The notes under the pieces: model-generated | Databases searched by the model: none | Told to the model about the DNA's origin: nothing | The model's input: the letters and a program-made list of their open reading frames with translations, nothing else | Shown: one piece after another, positions 34,270-45,503 of the stretch | How positions within the stretch are numbered: position 1 is the stretch's first letter | How the letters are laid out: each line of letters opens with the position of its first letter | Translations under genes and position numbers: made by a program | Source of the DNA: Blasia pusilla | Lineage: Eukaryota; Marchantiophyta; Marchantiopsida; Blasiales | Length of the DNA: 64,000 nucleotides | Assembly (NCBI GenBank): GCA_050084515.1 | Contig: CM114275.1 | Coordinates: forward strand, 7,688,001 to 7,752,000 | Direction of reading: 5' to 3'

Positions 34270-35400
34270 CACATCAAATTCAACGTGTTAAAAAATCATC
34301 CAATTTTTTCCAACCAAAAAATCAATCCAAGCCCAAAAAACCAAGAAAGTTTCTCAAAGAAGCAATCCAAGCCTAGGAACATAGAGACTTCAAATGACCG
34401 CCCATACATGGAGATTAAAGTCATAAACCCTAAAAATCGTCTCCCTTTTTGTTTAAGTATGGGAGCCATAATGGCACATCTGAACCGTTGAAGTTTGCAA
34501 GGAATTTAATTGAAAAGCATCTCCTATGTTTCCACACAATCCAATGGTTGGAACAAAAGAGAATTCAATATGAACATGAAAATGAAACAAAGACTTTGAA
34601 CATTCCCACTCGTAGCCCTCCTCTTCCTTCATGACCCCTCGTTTTCTCCCCTTTCCCTCAACCAGGGTTCCTAAAATCATGAAACTTATCCCAAAGAGGC
34701 ACTTCAAGCCCAGGAACACATGGAAAAAATCAAAACTTCAAATGAGCATCCACACATGAAAAAAAAAATTTTAAACCCTAAAAATGTTATCCTATTTTGT
34801 TTTTGATCATGGAAGCCAGAAACGTAGATCTGAACCACTGAAGATTGCAAGGGATGTAACATCAAGGTATTTTCCAAGTGTCAACACCATCCAATGGTTG
34901 AAAAAAAAATCTCGATGTGAACATGAAAATGAAACAAAGACTTGGAACATTCCTACTCAAAGCCCTCCTATTCCTTCTTGACCCCTCTTTTACTCCCCTC
35001 TCCCTCAACCAAGGTTCCAAAAATCATGAAAATTTTCTCAAAGAGGAAATCCAAGCATAGAAACATAGGGAAAAAATCAAGACTTCAAATAAATACCCAC
35101 ACATGAAAATAAAAATTTTAAACCCTAAAAACGGTCTTCAACACCATCCAATGGTTGCAAAAAAACATACCTCAATATGAACATGAAAATGAAATAAAGA
35201 CTTGGAACATTCTTACTCGAAGCCCTCCTCTTCCTTCTTGATATAGGTTTTTCTCCCCTCCCCCTCAACCATGGTTCCAAAAATCATGAAACTTTTCCCA
35301 AAGAGGCACTTCAAACCCACGAACACATGGAAAAAACCAAAACTTCAAATGAACACCCACGCATGGAAAAAAGATCGTAAAGCCTAAATTTTGTCTCCTA
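34270..35400. repeat. ~340-bp subterminal tandem repeat, about 3.5 units
   Basis: AAACCCTAAAAA(T/C) recurs at about 34,427, 34,771 and 35,110, with a degenerate form at 35,372. Each is preceded by AACTTCAAATGA-type and followed by CATCCAATGGTTG and GAACATGAAAATGAAA(C/T)AAAGACTT. Units are 340-344 bp, except a last one shortened to about 260 bp. The array lies 200 bp inside the right end of the inner transposon, where many large DNA transposons carry transposase-binding subterminal repeats. That role is inference. Confidence 0.8.
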
Positions 35401-35610
35401 TTTTTTTATCTGCCCCTTACTTCCTTGAACAGCTTCCATTGACAAACGGATAATTAATCATGCTCTATTTTTATTATAAGCGTTTCGATATATTAAAAAT
35501 ACCCTTAAGTTCTTCCACAAAACTTTATAAGTCTTCCGCGAAATCGAATTTAAAAACCCTATACTTTGTCGTACGTGATGGGTCTCTTCCGTGGAAGTGA
35601 GACCCCCGAG

Positions 35611-35618
35611 ACAAAAAC
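35611..35618. repeat. Target-site duplication, right (ACAAAAAC)
   Basis: Matches 25,204-25,211 exactly. It marks the right edge of the inner transposon insertion. The outer ORF2 resumes immediately beyond it with CAATCAGAGTGTC (minus: DTLIG). Confidence 0.9.
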
Positions 35619-37862
35619 CAATCAGAGTGTCATATTTGGCCTCTCATCTGACAACAACAAAACAAAATGACATTTAGCAACGTGATTGTGAATATGTAGA
35701 TTTTCAATTCAATTTGAATACATAGTTCAATCATACATATGCTCAATCAAAAAGTGTAGCATTCGAGATTTGCACTCACCGTGGTCTTTTTTTATTCGAG
35801 TTTCAATCTTCAATAAATATGATTGGTACATCTCCCTCAATACCAAGGACTTGCTTTGATTCGGCTAATACTCTGGCCACTTCCTTGAATATTGCAGATC
35901 TTAGCCTAGCACGAAAGGAGGGAGTCTAGCCTTGTCAGGTTTGAGGGTCTTAAGGCTTGGCCCAGCTAAGTTCCTAGTAAAATAATGAGCCACTTTTTGA
36001 CCACCAAATTGCAACATTGCCTAAGCTATGGCCTTTGTTTGCTTACTATAACGAACATTCTTAGCAGATCTTTGTAAGTCACGAGCTACATCTTGTAGAA
36101 AATCCCACAATACCTCCTTCCCACCAAAAGCACCATTCCTATGCCCATTCAATATATTCCTAAGAAAGAGTCTCAAATCCTTCATATCAACAGCTACTCC
36201 TAACAATTCTTCTAAATTTTGTTTTCTAGTACTCAAAGCACACACTTTTTGAGCTTGTTGTGCAAGAAGCCAACGCTCTTTACGGCATGTTGACTTCAAA
36301 TTGTGGACTTGTTCCCTGAGCTCATGGTTGGTCAAATAATCCAATCTCAATCCACTTTTTGTATCTCTCTCCCCTCTGTGCACTAAAGCTTCCGCTTCCT
36401 TGTAGACTCGACCATGAAAATCATCCTCACGCATGATAGAATAACACTTATTGCATGTGAGATTCTTATAGCCTCCTCCATTAAGCGACAACCTACAACA
36501 CAATTTGTGTTTAAAAAAACCTCGTATACTCACCACAATATCTGTAGATGGATTGAAAACCTGCACAACAGTGGTTAGCTCACAATCCAACACATTCCCA
36601 CCATGCTGATCAACCAATATGCCCTTAACATTCATATCCACTCCTCCTTTCCACCTAACCTTTTCATCCCATAAGCTCCAACAAAGCAAGCAATTGTCAG
36701 GATTAATCTCTGCCAACCCACCTCTGCATGTACTGCTCCCTGGTTGGTACCTATCCTCCTTGAAGAATTTCAAAATTGAATTTTGCGAGGGATGCTGGTC
36801 CCTAGGATCAGGCTTCCTAGGTCTTCCTCGTTTACTGGACCTCACCAAAATATCCTTAGATATCTCTTTGGTCTCCAATGCATCCAAATGATCACGGCTG
36901 ACCATATGCGTTCTCAAATTATGCTCATAAGTCAACTTTCTAGGACACAACTCCGTGTGCAAATACCCACACACTGTGTATCTCACCCTAAACAGGAATG
37001 ACTTATTTGCATATACCGGAGTATTGGGAGATGGTACCACAGAGAATACTGAGTTGCCATCCCCCGCCTCCACATTCAACCACTAGACTATCTCTAAACT
37101 AAATGCAATTACTTCACTATGATCAAATGTTGGTCTCTGTGCAAGAGACTCTGTAGTGACCAATCCAACTGGAAAACCCCTTTTCCTACAATAATTCTCC
37201 TTGTGTTTATCAGATGTAATATGCTTTGACCTGAAATTGGTAAAGCAATTTGAAATAAGTTTGGGATTTTGACAAGCATTAGCTTTACCATATCTGGCCC
37301 TACACTCAAGATAATCCAAATGTCCAAATATCTCAGTCCCCTCATCCCATGTTCTGACTTTCCAATTATGGTCGTTGTATCCCTCTTTCTCTACGTGCTT
37401 TTGAAAACTCCTCCATTCATCTTTCCACTATTTATCAACGGCTTCACACATTAGAACTGACTCAAAGGAATCCCTCTCAAGGGAAGGGGCTTGTTGTCCT
37501 TGAACAGGAGCATTATCTATAGCAACAAACTCATCTAGTGAGTCTGATATGGTTGACACAACAGCAGCAGAAGAGTGGGAAGACACTTGTGTCACCTTCC
37601 CAAGCATAGATGATTGCTCTTCAATCACATAGACATTCCCTTCTAGTTCAGAAAGCTCAATCAACTTCTCCACACCAAGTTTCACTCTTCTTGGCAATCC
37701 ATCAACTCAAAAATCAAAATCAATGACCTCCCCTCATATTTGACCCTAAAATCTGCAAGAGTTTGCCCCTCTTTGAAGGATAGAACACATATGGGTACAT
37801 CTGTCTTACCTTCCCCACTTTTATGGACTAGTCTAACAGAGTTGGTCCTTGGAGTAGCAATT
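35619..37862 (-). pseudogene. ORF2 of outer copy, N-terminal half
   Basis: From about 37,862 down: TNSVRLVHKSGEGKTDVPIC (as in the inner copy), a Ser-rich linker, WKVRTWDEG, then Cys/His pieces at 37,319-37,083. A long open stretch, 37,079-36,021 (352 residues), holds VRYTVCGYLHTELC, HNLRTHMVSRDHLDA, the AT-hook KRGRPRKPDPRDQHPS, CLLCWSLWDE, LTCNKC and a coiled region ending LRLFLRNILNGHRNGAFGGKE. It then degrades to the splice donor CCACG|GTGAGT at about 35,779. This is the same donor position as in the inner copy, so the intron is a feature of the family. The frame continues ...DTLIG at 35,619, where the inner copy inserted. Confidence 0.78.
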
Positions 37863-38208
37863 GCTTGTTTAGACTAGATGCTATAAATGCCTAAAATATG
37901 GTTCATTTCATTGTCATGAGGGATGAACATCTGTCATGAATAACAAAAACATACAATACATGGGGCTAGTTAGATTCTTCCAAACAAACCTTATGCACAT
38001 AATGCTCACATAATACACATGACAAAATTCAATTTAGAGAATACGCACATTTGTAACATTCTTTAGCAATAGCCTTTTTTCTTACAAACCCAAATATTAG
38101 AGTCCTGATCAACTTGTGAGAAAATTATGAAGTCAATCTTACATGACTTTGTTAACTCTTGACTATATACTTGCTAAAAAACACTATCTTTCTCTAGAGC
38201 CCAATATG

Positions 38209-38901
38209 TCAAACCCTTGAAATATGATCTCTGAGTGTAGTGCCTAGTGTAGGGTCAAGTTCATGGTCATGGCAATAGATCATCAAACGTTTCTGATCAT
38301 GTGCCGTATGATGCCAAGCTACTCTCTCGCTAGCATATCCACGTTTCTGGATCTCCTTCAGACAATCAATACGCCATGTAGTTGGACATCTCAAACACTG
38401 AATGGCATCATGTGCCAAATGCTCATCAACATGCTCTTGCTTGCATGTCACATATCTATGGAGTGGGCAAGATGTGGCATGATAGGGCAAGCATGTATAG
38501 CAATAAAATCTCATGCAGTATGGACGAGGACATTTCTTGATGGTACCGGAGTTTATAGGAAAGACATGGCGGCACTTGAAACACATTGCTCTCTCTGTTT
38601 CACACTCGAGACAATACCAACTCTCGTGCATTTTCTCTTGTGGAATAACTAGAGCACGACAAGAACCAACTGTCTTGCCAACATCGCGAACAAAATGAAA
38701 TTGGTGATGGCAAGGCCTCTCACAGATGACCAAATCCCCATGAAAATCACATATGGCACAAATATGTGGGCTACATTGTTTTGACTCTAAGTCTGAAAAC
38801 CTAGAAATGAGAGGAACTTATGCTTCAGAAGAGGTCCCCTTCTCTTTGCGAAACTTCATTGAGTGGTGGTTGTTCATGCATTTTTGCTTCTTCCTAGGCA
38901 T
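38209..38901 (-). pseudogene. ORF1 of outer copy: EDM2-like PHD/zinc-finger protein
   Basis: The ATG at 38,901 gives a basic start, MPRKKQKCMNNHHSMKFRKEK. An in-frame TAA lies at 38,818-38,820. The frame then runs open through ICAICDFHGDLVICERPCHHQFH (PHD finger), WYCLECETERAMCFKC, CPRPYCMRFYCYTC, CLRCPTTWRIDC and YCHDHELDPTLGTTLRDHI, ending at 38,209. The final motif (YC-x-H-x-(L/I)-D then TxLRDHI) is the most EDM2-like piece in the window. It is about 230 codons long, as in the inner copy, so a stand-alone PHD ORF1 is a family trait. Substitutions between the two copies are many, but almost all zinc-ligand positions are kept. Confidence 0.82.
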
Positions 38902-39142
38902 TGTGCGAGCGCAATATAAAAAAAAAACATGAAATAGTTATTGAGATGAATATTTTGTCCAAAAAATTAATAAGCATGGAATATTCACAAAACTCATGAA
39001 TGTCCTAGACATGCTACACCAAACTACTAAGTAGAGTTTGACTCTGTGCCTCCTGCCTGATGCGCCTTGTGAGTAGATCAACGATGAAGGAAAGGATTTA
39101 CGTTTGAGCATTTCAGTCACGGCAGACAAAATGGAGGGGACT

Positions 39143-39283
<141 letters not shown>

Positions 39284-39669
39284 CTCTTCACCACACCATC
39301 TACTTTACCTGATTGGGATCCCCAATAGACATTACTTACTAGTGCAACATCTTTGGGCAATGAATCAAGGCTATTGAATGTGTTGAACAATTCTGGTGCT
39401 ACCAGCTTAGTAATATGAGCATATGCTCTTGCTCTGTATGTTGTGAATTTACGCAGGAGACCAAGTAATAACTAGAGGTTTCATCCCCATCATCACACAA
39501 GGCGCAAGAGTTTAGTTGTGTTCCCATCTTGCTTTTCTTATGGTTCAAGGGGATTTCTCCCGTTCAGAACTTGAATTTTAGCCGGGTTCCCAAGCAAGGG
39601 GTTCCCCGTAAATAGTTCTTTAGTTCTGCCTTCTCGGGATATACCGTCAAAAGAGAGAGGTCAGACATT

Positions 39670-42600
39670 TTCATGGCTTCCTCCATGTTTTTCTCTGTGA
39701 GCGTTTGTCCACTGCTTTGGTTATGGTATCCACGAATGCTTTCTCATCTTGCTCCCATAGTTCAGGCCTGCTGGGAGCTTGGATGCTTGCACAATCTCTT
39801 GAACCTTTTTTGTCCAAGATTTGGCCTGCTTTACGGGACTTCTTTGGGTCCAGGTTTTCCCCATCACCTCTTTAGAATAGCGATGGGAGTCCATTGTCTC
39901 CATCTGTCTCCGCCATTTCAACTTGGCCATGGCACGTCTATCCTCCAAGGGTTTCATACCTAGTTCTGATCCCACACCAACTCAGGCTGTTCGTGATGAA
40001 GTTGACATCGTACCCCGAAACGCATTCAGCTGCACAACTTCAAGCCTATCCCTTTGTTTGGTGTTGGCATCCCACACTACTACCCCGTATTCCAACGAGG
40101 GATTAATGGTATGCAAAATGATAGAGCGCTTAACTTCTGATATGATATCCCGACAGTGTAGGAATCTGGACAGACCGTTCACCTTCTTGTGGCCTTTCTC
40201 AATAGTCTTCTTAATGTGTGCATCCCACATGCAATCTTCTGAGAATTCTATGCCCAGATAGGTGTATGTAGCCACACGGGGGATCTCTTATTCGCCCCAA
40301 CACCACTGTTGGTCTTGGTCCTCCTCCTTGCCATTGAAAATCATCACACCGCACTTCAGTACATTTGCCTCCATGCTCCACATGTCACACCAGATTTTGG
40401 TCAGGGAGATCATCTCTTGGAGTTTCTCTCCTGTTTCCTCGAGGCCACCAAAGTCATCAGAAAACATGAGGGCAACATCAGAGCTATTGCTCACCCGTAT
40501 GCCTAGTCCACTATCCTCCATTTCTTCCAATAGGGAATTCACGAAAATGTTGAAGAGGGTGGGGGAGAGCAGGCATCCTTGAGCCACTCCTTGCTTGATG
40601 TCAAATGTCCCACTCTTTTGGCCATTCACGAGAACTCTACTCCTTGTGTTTTGGTTCATTTTCTCCACCACCCTCCACATTTTCCCTCTTAGCCCTACCT
40701 TCCACAAGCTATAAGATAGCCGGTCACGCCATATAGTGTCATATGCCTTCTTGAGGTCCAAGAAGAAGCAATAGGTGGGTTTCCCCTCTTTTTTCCTACC
40801 GTGGATAATCTGACTGAAGGTCAAGATGTAATACACGCATCCTCGCGCTTGCCAAAAGCCAGCCTGGCCTTCCTTGATGACAAAATTTTCCTCCATGTAC
40901 ACAGATATCCTATTGTTGAGTATACGGCAGAGGAGCTTCCCGACTACACTCAGCAATGTAATACCCTTGTAGTTTCCAGGGTTTTCTCACTCACCCTTCT
41001 TGAAGAGGTTCACAATGACTCCCAGCCGCCATCTTTGTGGGATAACTTCTGCCCACAAGACCAGGTTGAAGAGACTCACTAGAGAACGAGCCATAGCAGC
41101 ATCGCCATACTTCAACATCTCATTCACAAGCTCATCACCACCGCTTGCTTTGTGGTTCACAAGTTTTTTGATGGATGCTCCCACCTCAACCAGGGAGAAC
41201 CAATCGTTATATGGGTTGCCCAGCTCAACCTCATCATCTACCTTCTCCCGTTGTATCTTAACAAAATCCTCCACCACCCTCTCGAAGTTCTACTCTTCAA
41301 GGGATGTCCGAGGGGGCTTCTTGCCTAACTCCTTGTAGTGGTCTTCCAACACATGTCGGATCTGCTTAGGCATGGTCACCATTCCACCGTCTTTTCTCTT
41401 CAAGGCCTTTACCTCATTTTTGTCCCTGGCCTTGCTCAATTTCTGCACTTCCATCCATAACTTTTTTTGATTCTCAATGAAATTCTCATTGATGGATGAG
41501 TCTGTCGCTTGGTTCAATTTCTTCTTGTGCATGCGCACGAGAAGATGGGTTTCCTTGCGTAGGACCACATACTCTGCCCTCAAGGATGCATCGTCCATGG
41601 CTTTGGCACTTGTTACATACACTTCCCTTCGTTTGGCAATGGTTGCCTTGAGTTCCAAGGACCACCATTTGACGGCTCTGCCGTATATTATCAATTTCCT
41701 GCCGACCGCAATCTTGATGATCTTTCACTCCACGCTCCCACCATGCCAGCACCACGTCCACAGTTGTTCTTGTGAACCCAAAAGTCTTGACGGTAGATTC
41801 AATGAAAGTGTCAAATGCCTAGAGATTTCCTTCCAGCTTGCCAATGTACACCTTCTTATTGCCCTCATCTTGGAAGTCCTCTATTCTCCATTTCTTGATC
41901 ACTCTCTTCACTGGTTTGATCGAGCTTTTTAGCCTTTCCTGCAACTATGTCCAAACCAATGAATGATCTGATCTTCCAATGTCTGTCGCATCCACTATGA
42001 TTTTCCCACTGCGTGTGTAGAGTTCCTCATCCACAGCTATGTAGTCCATAATGGAGCTTTCATTCTCCTTGAAGTTGACCCTAGTCCAAGCCGGGGAACC
42101 CACCTTATGCCTATCATTCAGTGCCATGAGTTGAAGTTCCCTCAACATCGTGATCAGCCGTATGCCATTGCCATTCACTCTCACATCTCCAAACATCCCG
42201 ATCTCCGCTTGGGGATCAGTGCCTTGCCCCACCCAGCTGTTGAAGTCTCCCAACAAGACTATGTTCCCCTTTGTGTGGAACCCAAGGCAATCAATTTTCA
42301 CACTATCAAACGCTGCCTCTGTTACAACAGTAGATTCACTGTTTGTAGGCATGTAAATACACCCAATATACGGCAGACTTTGACCCATATGTTGTGTTCA
42401 TACTTGAGCCATGTCTTTGATGATCTCACACTGCCCACCATAAAGTCTCGATGAAGAACCCGACACCTTCATACCTCATTATTTCTGGACCACATCTTTC
42501 CAAACCATGCATAGTGTGGTACATGAGGTATCTCCATTAACTTGGTTTCCCAAGTTTCTTGACCACCGCATATATGTATTTGATTTTTCAGCAAAACTTC

Positions 42601-43225
42601 AGCAACCTCCAACTGCTTCATTGCATGGGTCAGTCCACAGAAGTTCCAGGTACCCAAACGGAGACCTGTCACTAAGTGGGTTGGGGGTCGGCGGGCACGC
42701 TTTTGGCGTAGGTGGGGCTGCTTGCAACATGGAACCTCTTCATGTGTAGGCTCTTCATCGCTGGTTCCTTGGAGAGCACTAAAGATATTAGGTGTGTAGA
42801 TCACCAGCGGTTTTGTGGAGATGAGCCTTTCCTTTAAGCTGGAACCACCCTCGACTACAATAGCCCTCCAGTTGTAGGCACGTCTCAATTCTTGAGGCAC
42901 TTGGTTTTTGTGGCAAGCCAAGTATTGGCCTCCTCTACCCTTGATAGACGCCTTGAAGATACATTGACGACCATTCATCATCCGAGTAACCCCAATAGTA
43001 GCCAGGAATTCAAAGCCCAAAGCTGCGCACATGATCTTAAATGAGACGAAGTCTATTGTGGGACGTACACCAAAAATGATAATGTGGAACCATGGTCTCC
43101 TCCTATAGACCAGATTGAACTCTCTATCCAGATCCAAACTGTGGGGGGCCTTCGATTGTCTCACATAAACATGCCGGTATTCCCCACCCAGCTTGGGGAT
43201 GCTGAGCTTTGGTATGCGCCTTTGA
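39670..43225 (-). mobile_element. LINE (non-LTR, APE endonuclease plus RT), decayed
   Basis: Minus-strand pieces in order. 43,225-42,469: an unknown N-terminal domain, then the start of the AP-endonuclease (LRLGTWNFCGLTHAMKQLEV, GGQETWE). 42,388-41,945: IGCIYMPTNSE, GDFNSWVG and the closing SDHSLVW of the endonuclease. 41,694-40,987: linker and RT fingers (NHKASGGDELVNEMLKYG). 40,956-40,288: RT with motif A FFLDLKKAYDTIWR, motif B GVAQGCLLSPTLFN and motif C FSDDF in place of F/YADD. 40,275-39,982: thumb (YLGIEFSEDCMW). 39,975-39,721: tail (GMKPLEDRRAMAKLKWRRQM). Several frameshifts and stops show it is dead. No poly-A or target duplication was pinned down. It lies inside the outer transposon. 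Confidence 0.9.
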
Positions 43226-44628
43226 TAAGTGAACTAATACTCCTCACAAGCTTGGGAGGACGAAGATATATTGGGCTCAAGGCCATTGATTATATGTAGA
43301 GGTTTGGCAAACAATTGATTTAGGATTTGGGGAGAATGTTTAAGCTCCCAGCCCGAGAGTCCAGATAGGGACTCACTGTCCTATTTGTGCGGAGGGGCTG
43401 CCTCCAAGCGACAGGGTGCCCAAAGAGAGCCCGCTTGTTCCCCCAGAGATCATCACTATCTGCCAAGACGAACAGCCTCTGCAGAGGGGGGCCCGTGAAT
43501 CCAACTTCAAAAGAAGGAGAGGTCTCCATTTCTCCAACTAAGTCCACTGGACACCTTACTTGTGGCACAACTGCCACAAGTCACATGGATTACAAGACAC
43601 TAATCCACACCTACCAACCAGGGGAACGACATCGCAAGCTCACTACATGTTCCAACTACAGCAATGGACAACTCGATAGAGAGTATTGCTATATGGCTTG
43701 CATGTGGTTCACCCAGGAGCAGCGCTTTAGAACATGTCATCCCAACATACCCGGCCTGTCGGGACTTGTAGTTTTGGCGTTTAAACCCAACCAGGCAGAG
43801 AGAGAGAGAGACTCATCTAGGAGACCAAACAGATGAGGACCTTTGCAGACAGATGCATTAGTCTCTTGACGTGTAGAAAAAACACGCTGCGAGGAGAAAT
43901 AAAACTTACACCCCGAATTGCCAAAAGACGATGCGTGGTTGCTTTTGACCGAATACTGAGTCGCGCACTAAACAAAGCCCATTACCAGTTCTTTCCTATC
44001 TTACAACGAAACCCACCAAGGCGCTCAGTGTAACATTAAGAGACCGATCAACAGCCTCGTTGCTTCGGTCGTCAAATCATTGGTTGTCTCTTTGTCTCTT
44101 CCTTGAATGCAATTTGGAGGGTGGAGCAATTCGCATGACAAAGCAATTCGCAGGGTGGAGCCTCGATAGAATTTTAAGTAAGAATAGCGCAGAAGATGGT
44201 GGCGTCTTGGCTCTGCGATGCGTGTCCGTGTGTCACTCGCAATGGCAGATTGCTACTGGCCAAGATAATAGTTCTCTGACAGAGAGAGACTCTCAGCAAT
44301 CAACACCGACATCTAGCTTCGCCAATAAAGCTAGGTGCGGATCCAAGAAAATGTGTATTGGAGTGGTTTAGGTAAGCTTGTGCATGCCTTGCCATCCTCC
44401 GCCAAGCTACGCGGAAGCTTCTACACAGTATTGAGCTTCGATTCAGAGCTCGCATCTACACATCGTGCGGATAGCTACGGAGGAGCGTTTAGGGACGAAC
44501 GACGGAAGTGCACAGACAGAATTATACCCGGGAGTATGAAGTAGCTTGTAGTGGGCACTATCGACGACATCAAGAATCCCCAACAGGTGAAGACCAGAGT
44601 TCCTTAATTCCCCGAACCTACGACTTTC
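43226..44628. other. Right arm of outer transposon, no gene identified
   Basis: GC-richer than the ends. (GA)7 at about 43,797-43,811. Several short open frames lack recognisable motifs. It may include 5' sequence accompanying the LRR exon below. Confidence 0.4.
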
Positions 44629-44871
44629 ATGTGTTCCGTAGCTATGAGCGATCCCAAGTGGAGGAATCGGCTGAGCGTTGTAGGTGGTGTGATTGCAGCA
44701 GTTCTATTGGTAATGGTGGTGGGATTATCTGAAGAAGGCTCGAGTCTTCTGGAGTTCAAAGCTGGAATCAATGATCCCGCAAACCTTCTTGGAACCAGGA
44801 ACTCTTTCGATTCCCAGCCGTGCGCCTGTTTCGGACTGACTTTTGACGATGATCAAATCTCACTAGTGAGA
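44629..44871 (+). pseudogene. First exon of an LRR receptor-like gene (possibly captured)
   Basis: The ATG at 44,629 opens an 81-codon exon. A signal-peptide-like hydrophobic helix (VVGGVIAAVLLVMVVGL, residues 17-33) is followed by SEEGSSLLEFKAGINDPANL and SQPCACFGLTFDDDQISLVR. That matches the plant LRR N-terminal cap: ALL-x-FK, -DP-, C-x-W/F-x-G. It ends at a strong donor (AGA|GTGAGT). No leucine-rich repeats or kinase exons follow before the inferred transposon end at 45,503, nor could I find them after. So it looks like an isolated first exon, carried on the opposite strand to the transposon's own ORFs. An alternative is a broken resident gene, if the right boundary is misplaced. Confidence 0.5.
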
Positions 44872-45503
44872 GTGAGTGATAACCTGTTTACGATCTTAAC
44901 AATTTTTGTCCTTCAGCTTGTTTGGCTCCTCTCTCCTCCCGTCTTTCGCCACCTTTCTCCTACATTCTCTCTCCTTTGCTGCCGATGGACCTCCGTCTCT
45001 CTCCTTTGCACCCTGTGAACTTCCTATGCCAATCTACATCTCTCACACTCAATAATCCTTTCAATCAGCAAAATTGGGGCATCTCTCCCCTCGTTCCAGT
45101 CATCCCTCCTACTTCCTTTCCACTCGGACCTTCTGAACTTAGGTAGCTCAACAAAGCCGCCCGAATTGCCCACGGAATCCCAAACCCTATCCATCTTAAA
45201 TTTCAAAACCGGTTTTTTATATTCTCTCACCCTATGGAAAACATGAATTTTTGTGTGGCATGTTTACCAATGAATACTTGACAATTTGAATGTTTTTTTA
45301 TGAAAATCCCTATTTTTTAGCTAACTTTATTAGATCGGGTATTGAAATAAATTACCTTATCATACTTTTAATCCATTTTCCGAATATAAACATCCTTTAC
45401 TTTCTTTTGTACATCTTTTAAAGTCTTCTTTGAAATGTAATAAAAAATACCTATACTTTTTTGCACGTGATGGGTCGATTCCAATAAAGTGACCCCAGGA
45501 AAA

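Larger units (their letters stand above)
25212..35610 (-). mobile_element. Inner copy of the PHD-carrying DNA transposon, 10.4 kb
   Basis: The ends are CTCGGGGG at 25,212 and CCCCCGAG at 35,610, followed inward by an imperfect inverted repeat that shares CATCAC(C/G)TACGAC about 30 bp in. The flanking 8-bp duplication is exact. Contents on the minus strand: ORF1 with EDM2-like PHD fingers (31,330-30,635), ORF2 with AT-hook and DDE-like motifs (30,345-25,717), and a tRNA-like fold (25,643-25,585). Upstream of ORF1 are a decayed Copia fragment (+ strand, 31.7-32.6 kb), anonymous sequence, and a ~340-bp tandem repeat close to the right end. In-frame stops in ORF1 and several frame changes in ORF2 mean this copy is probably inactive, though it is younger than the element it landed in. 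Confidence 0.88.
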
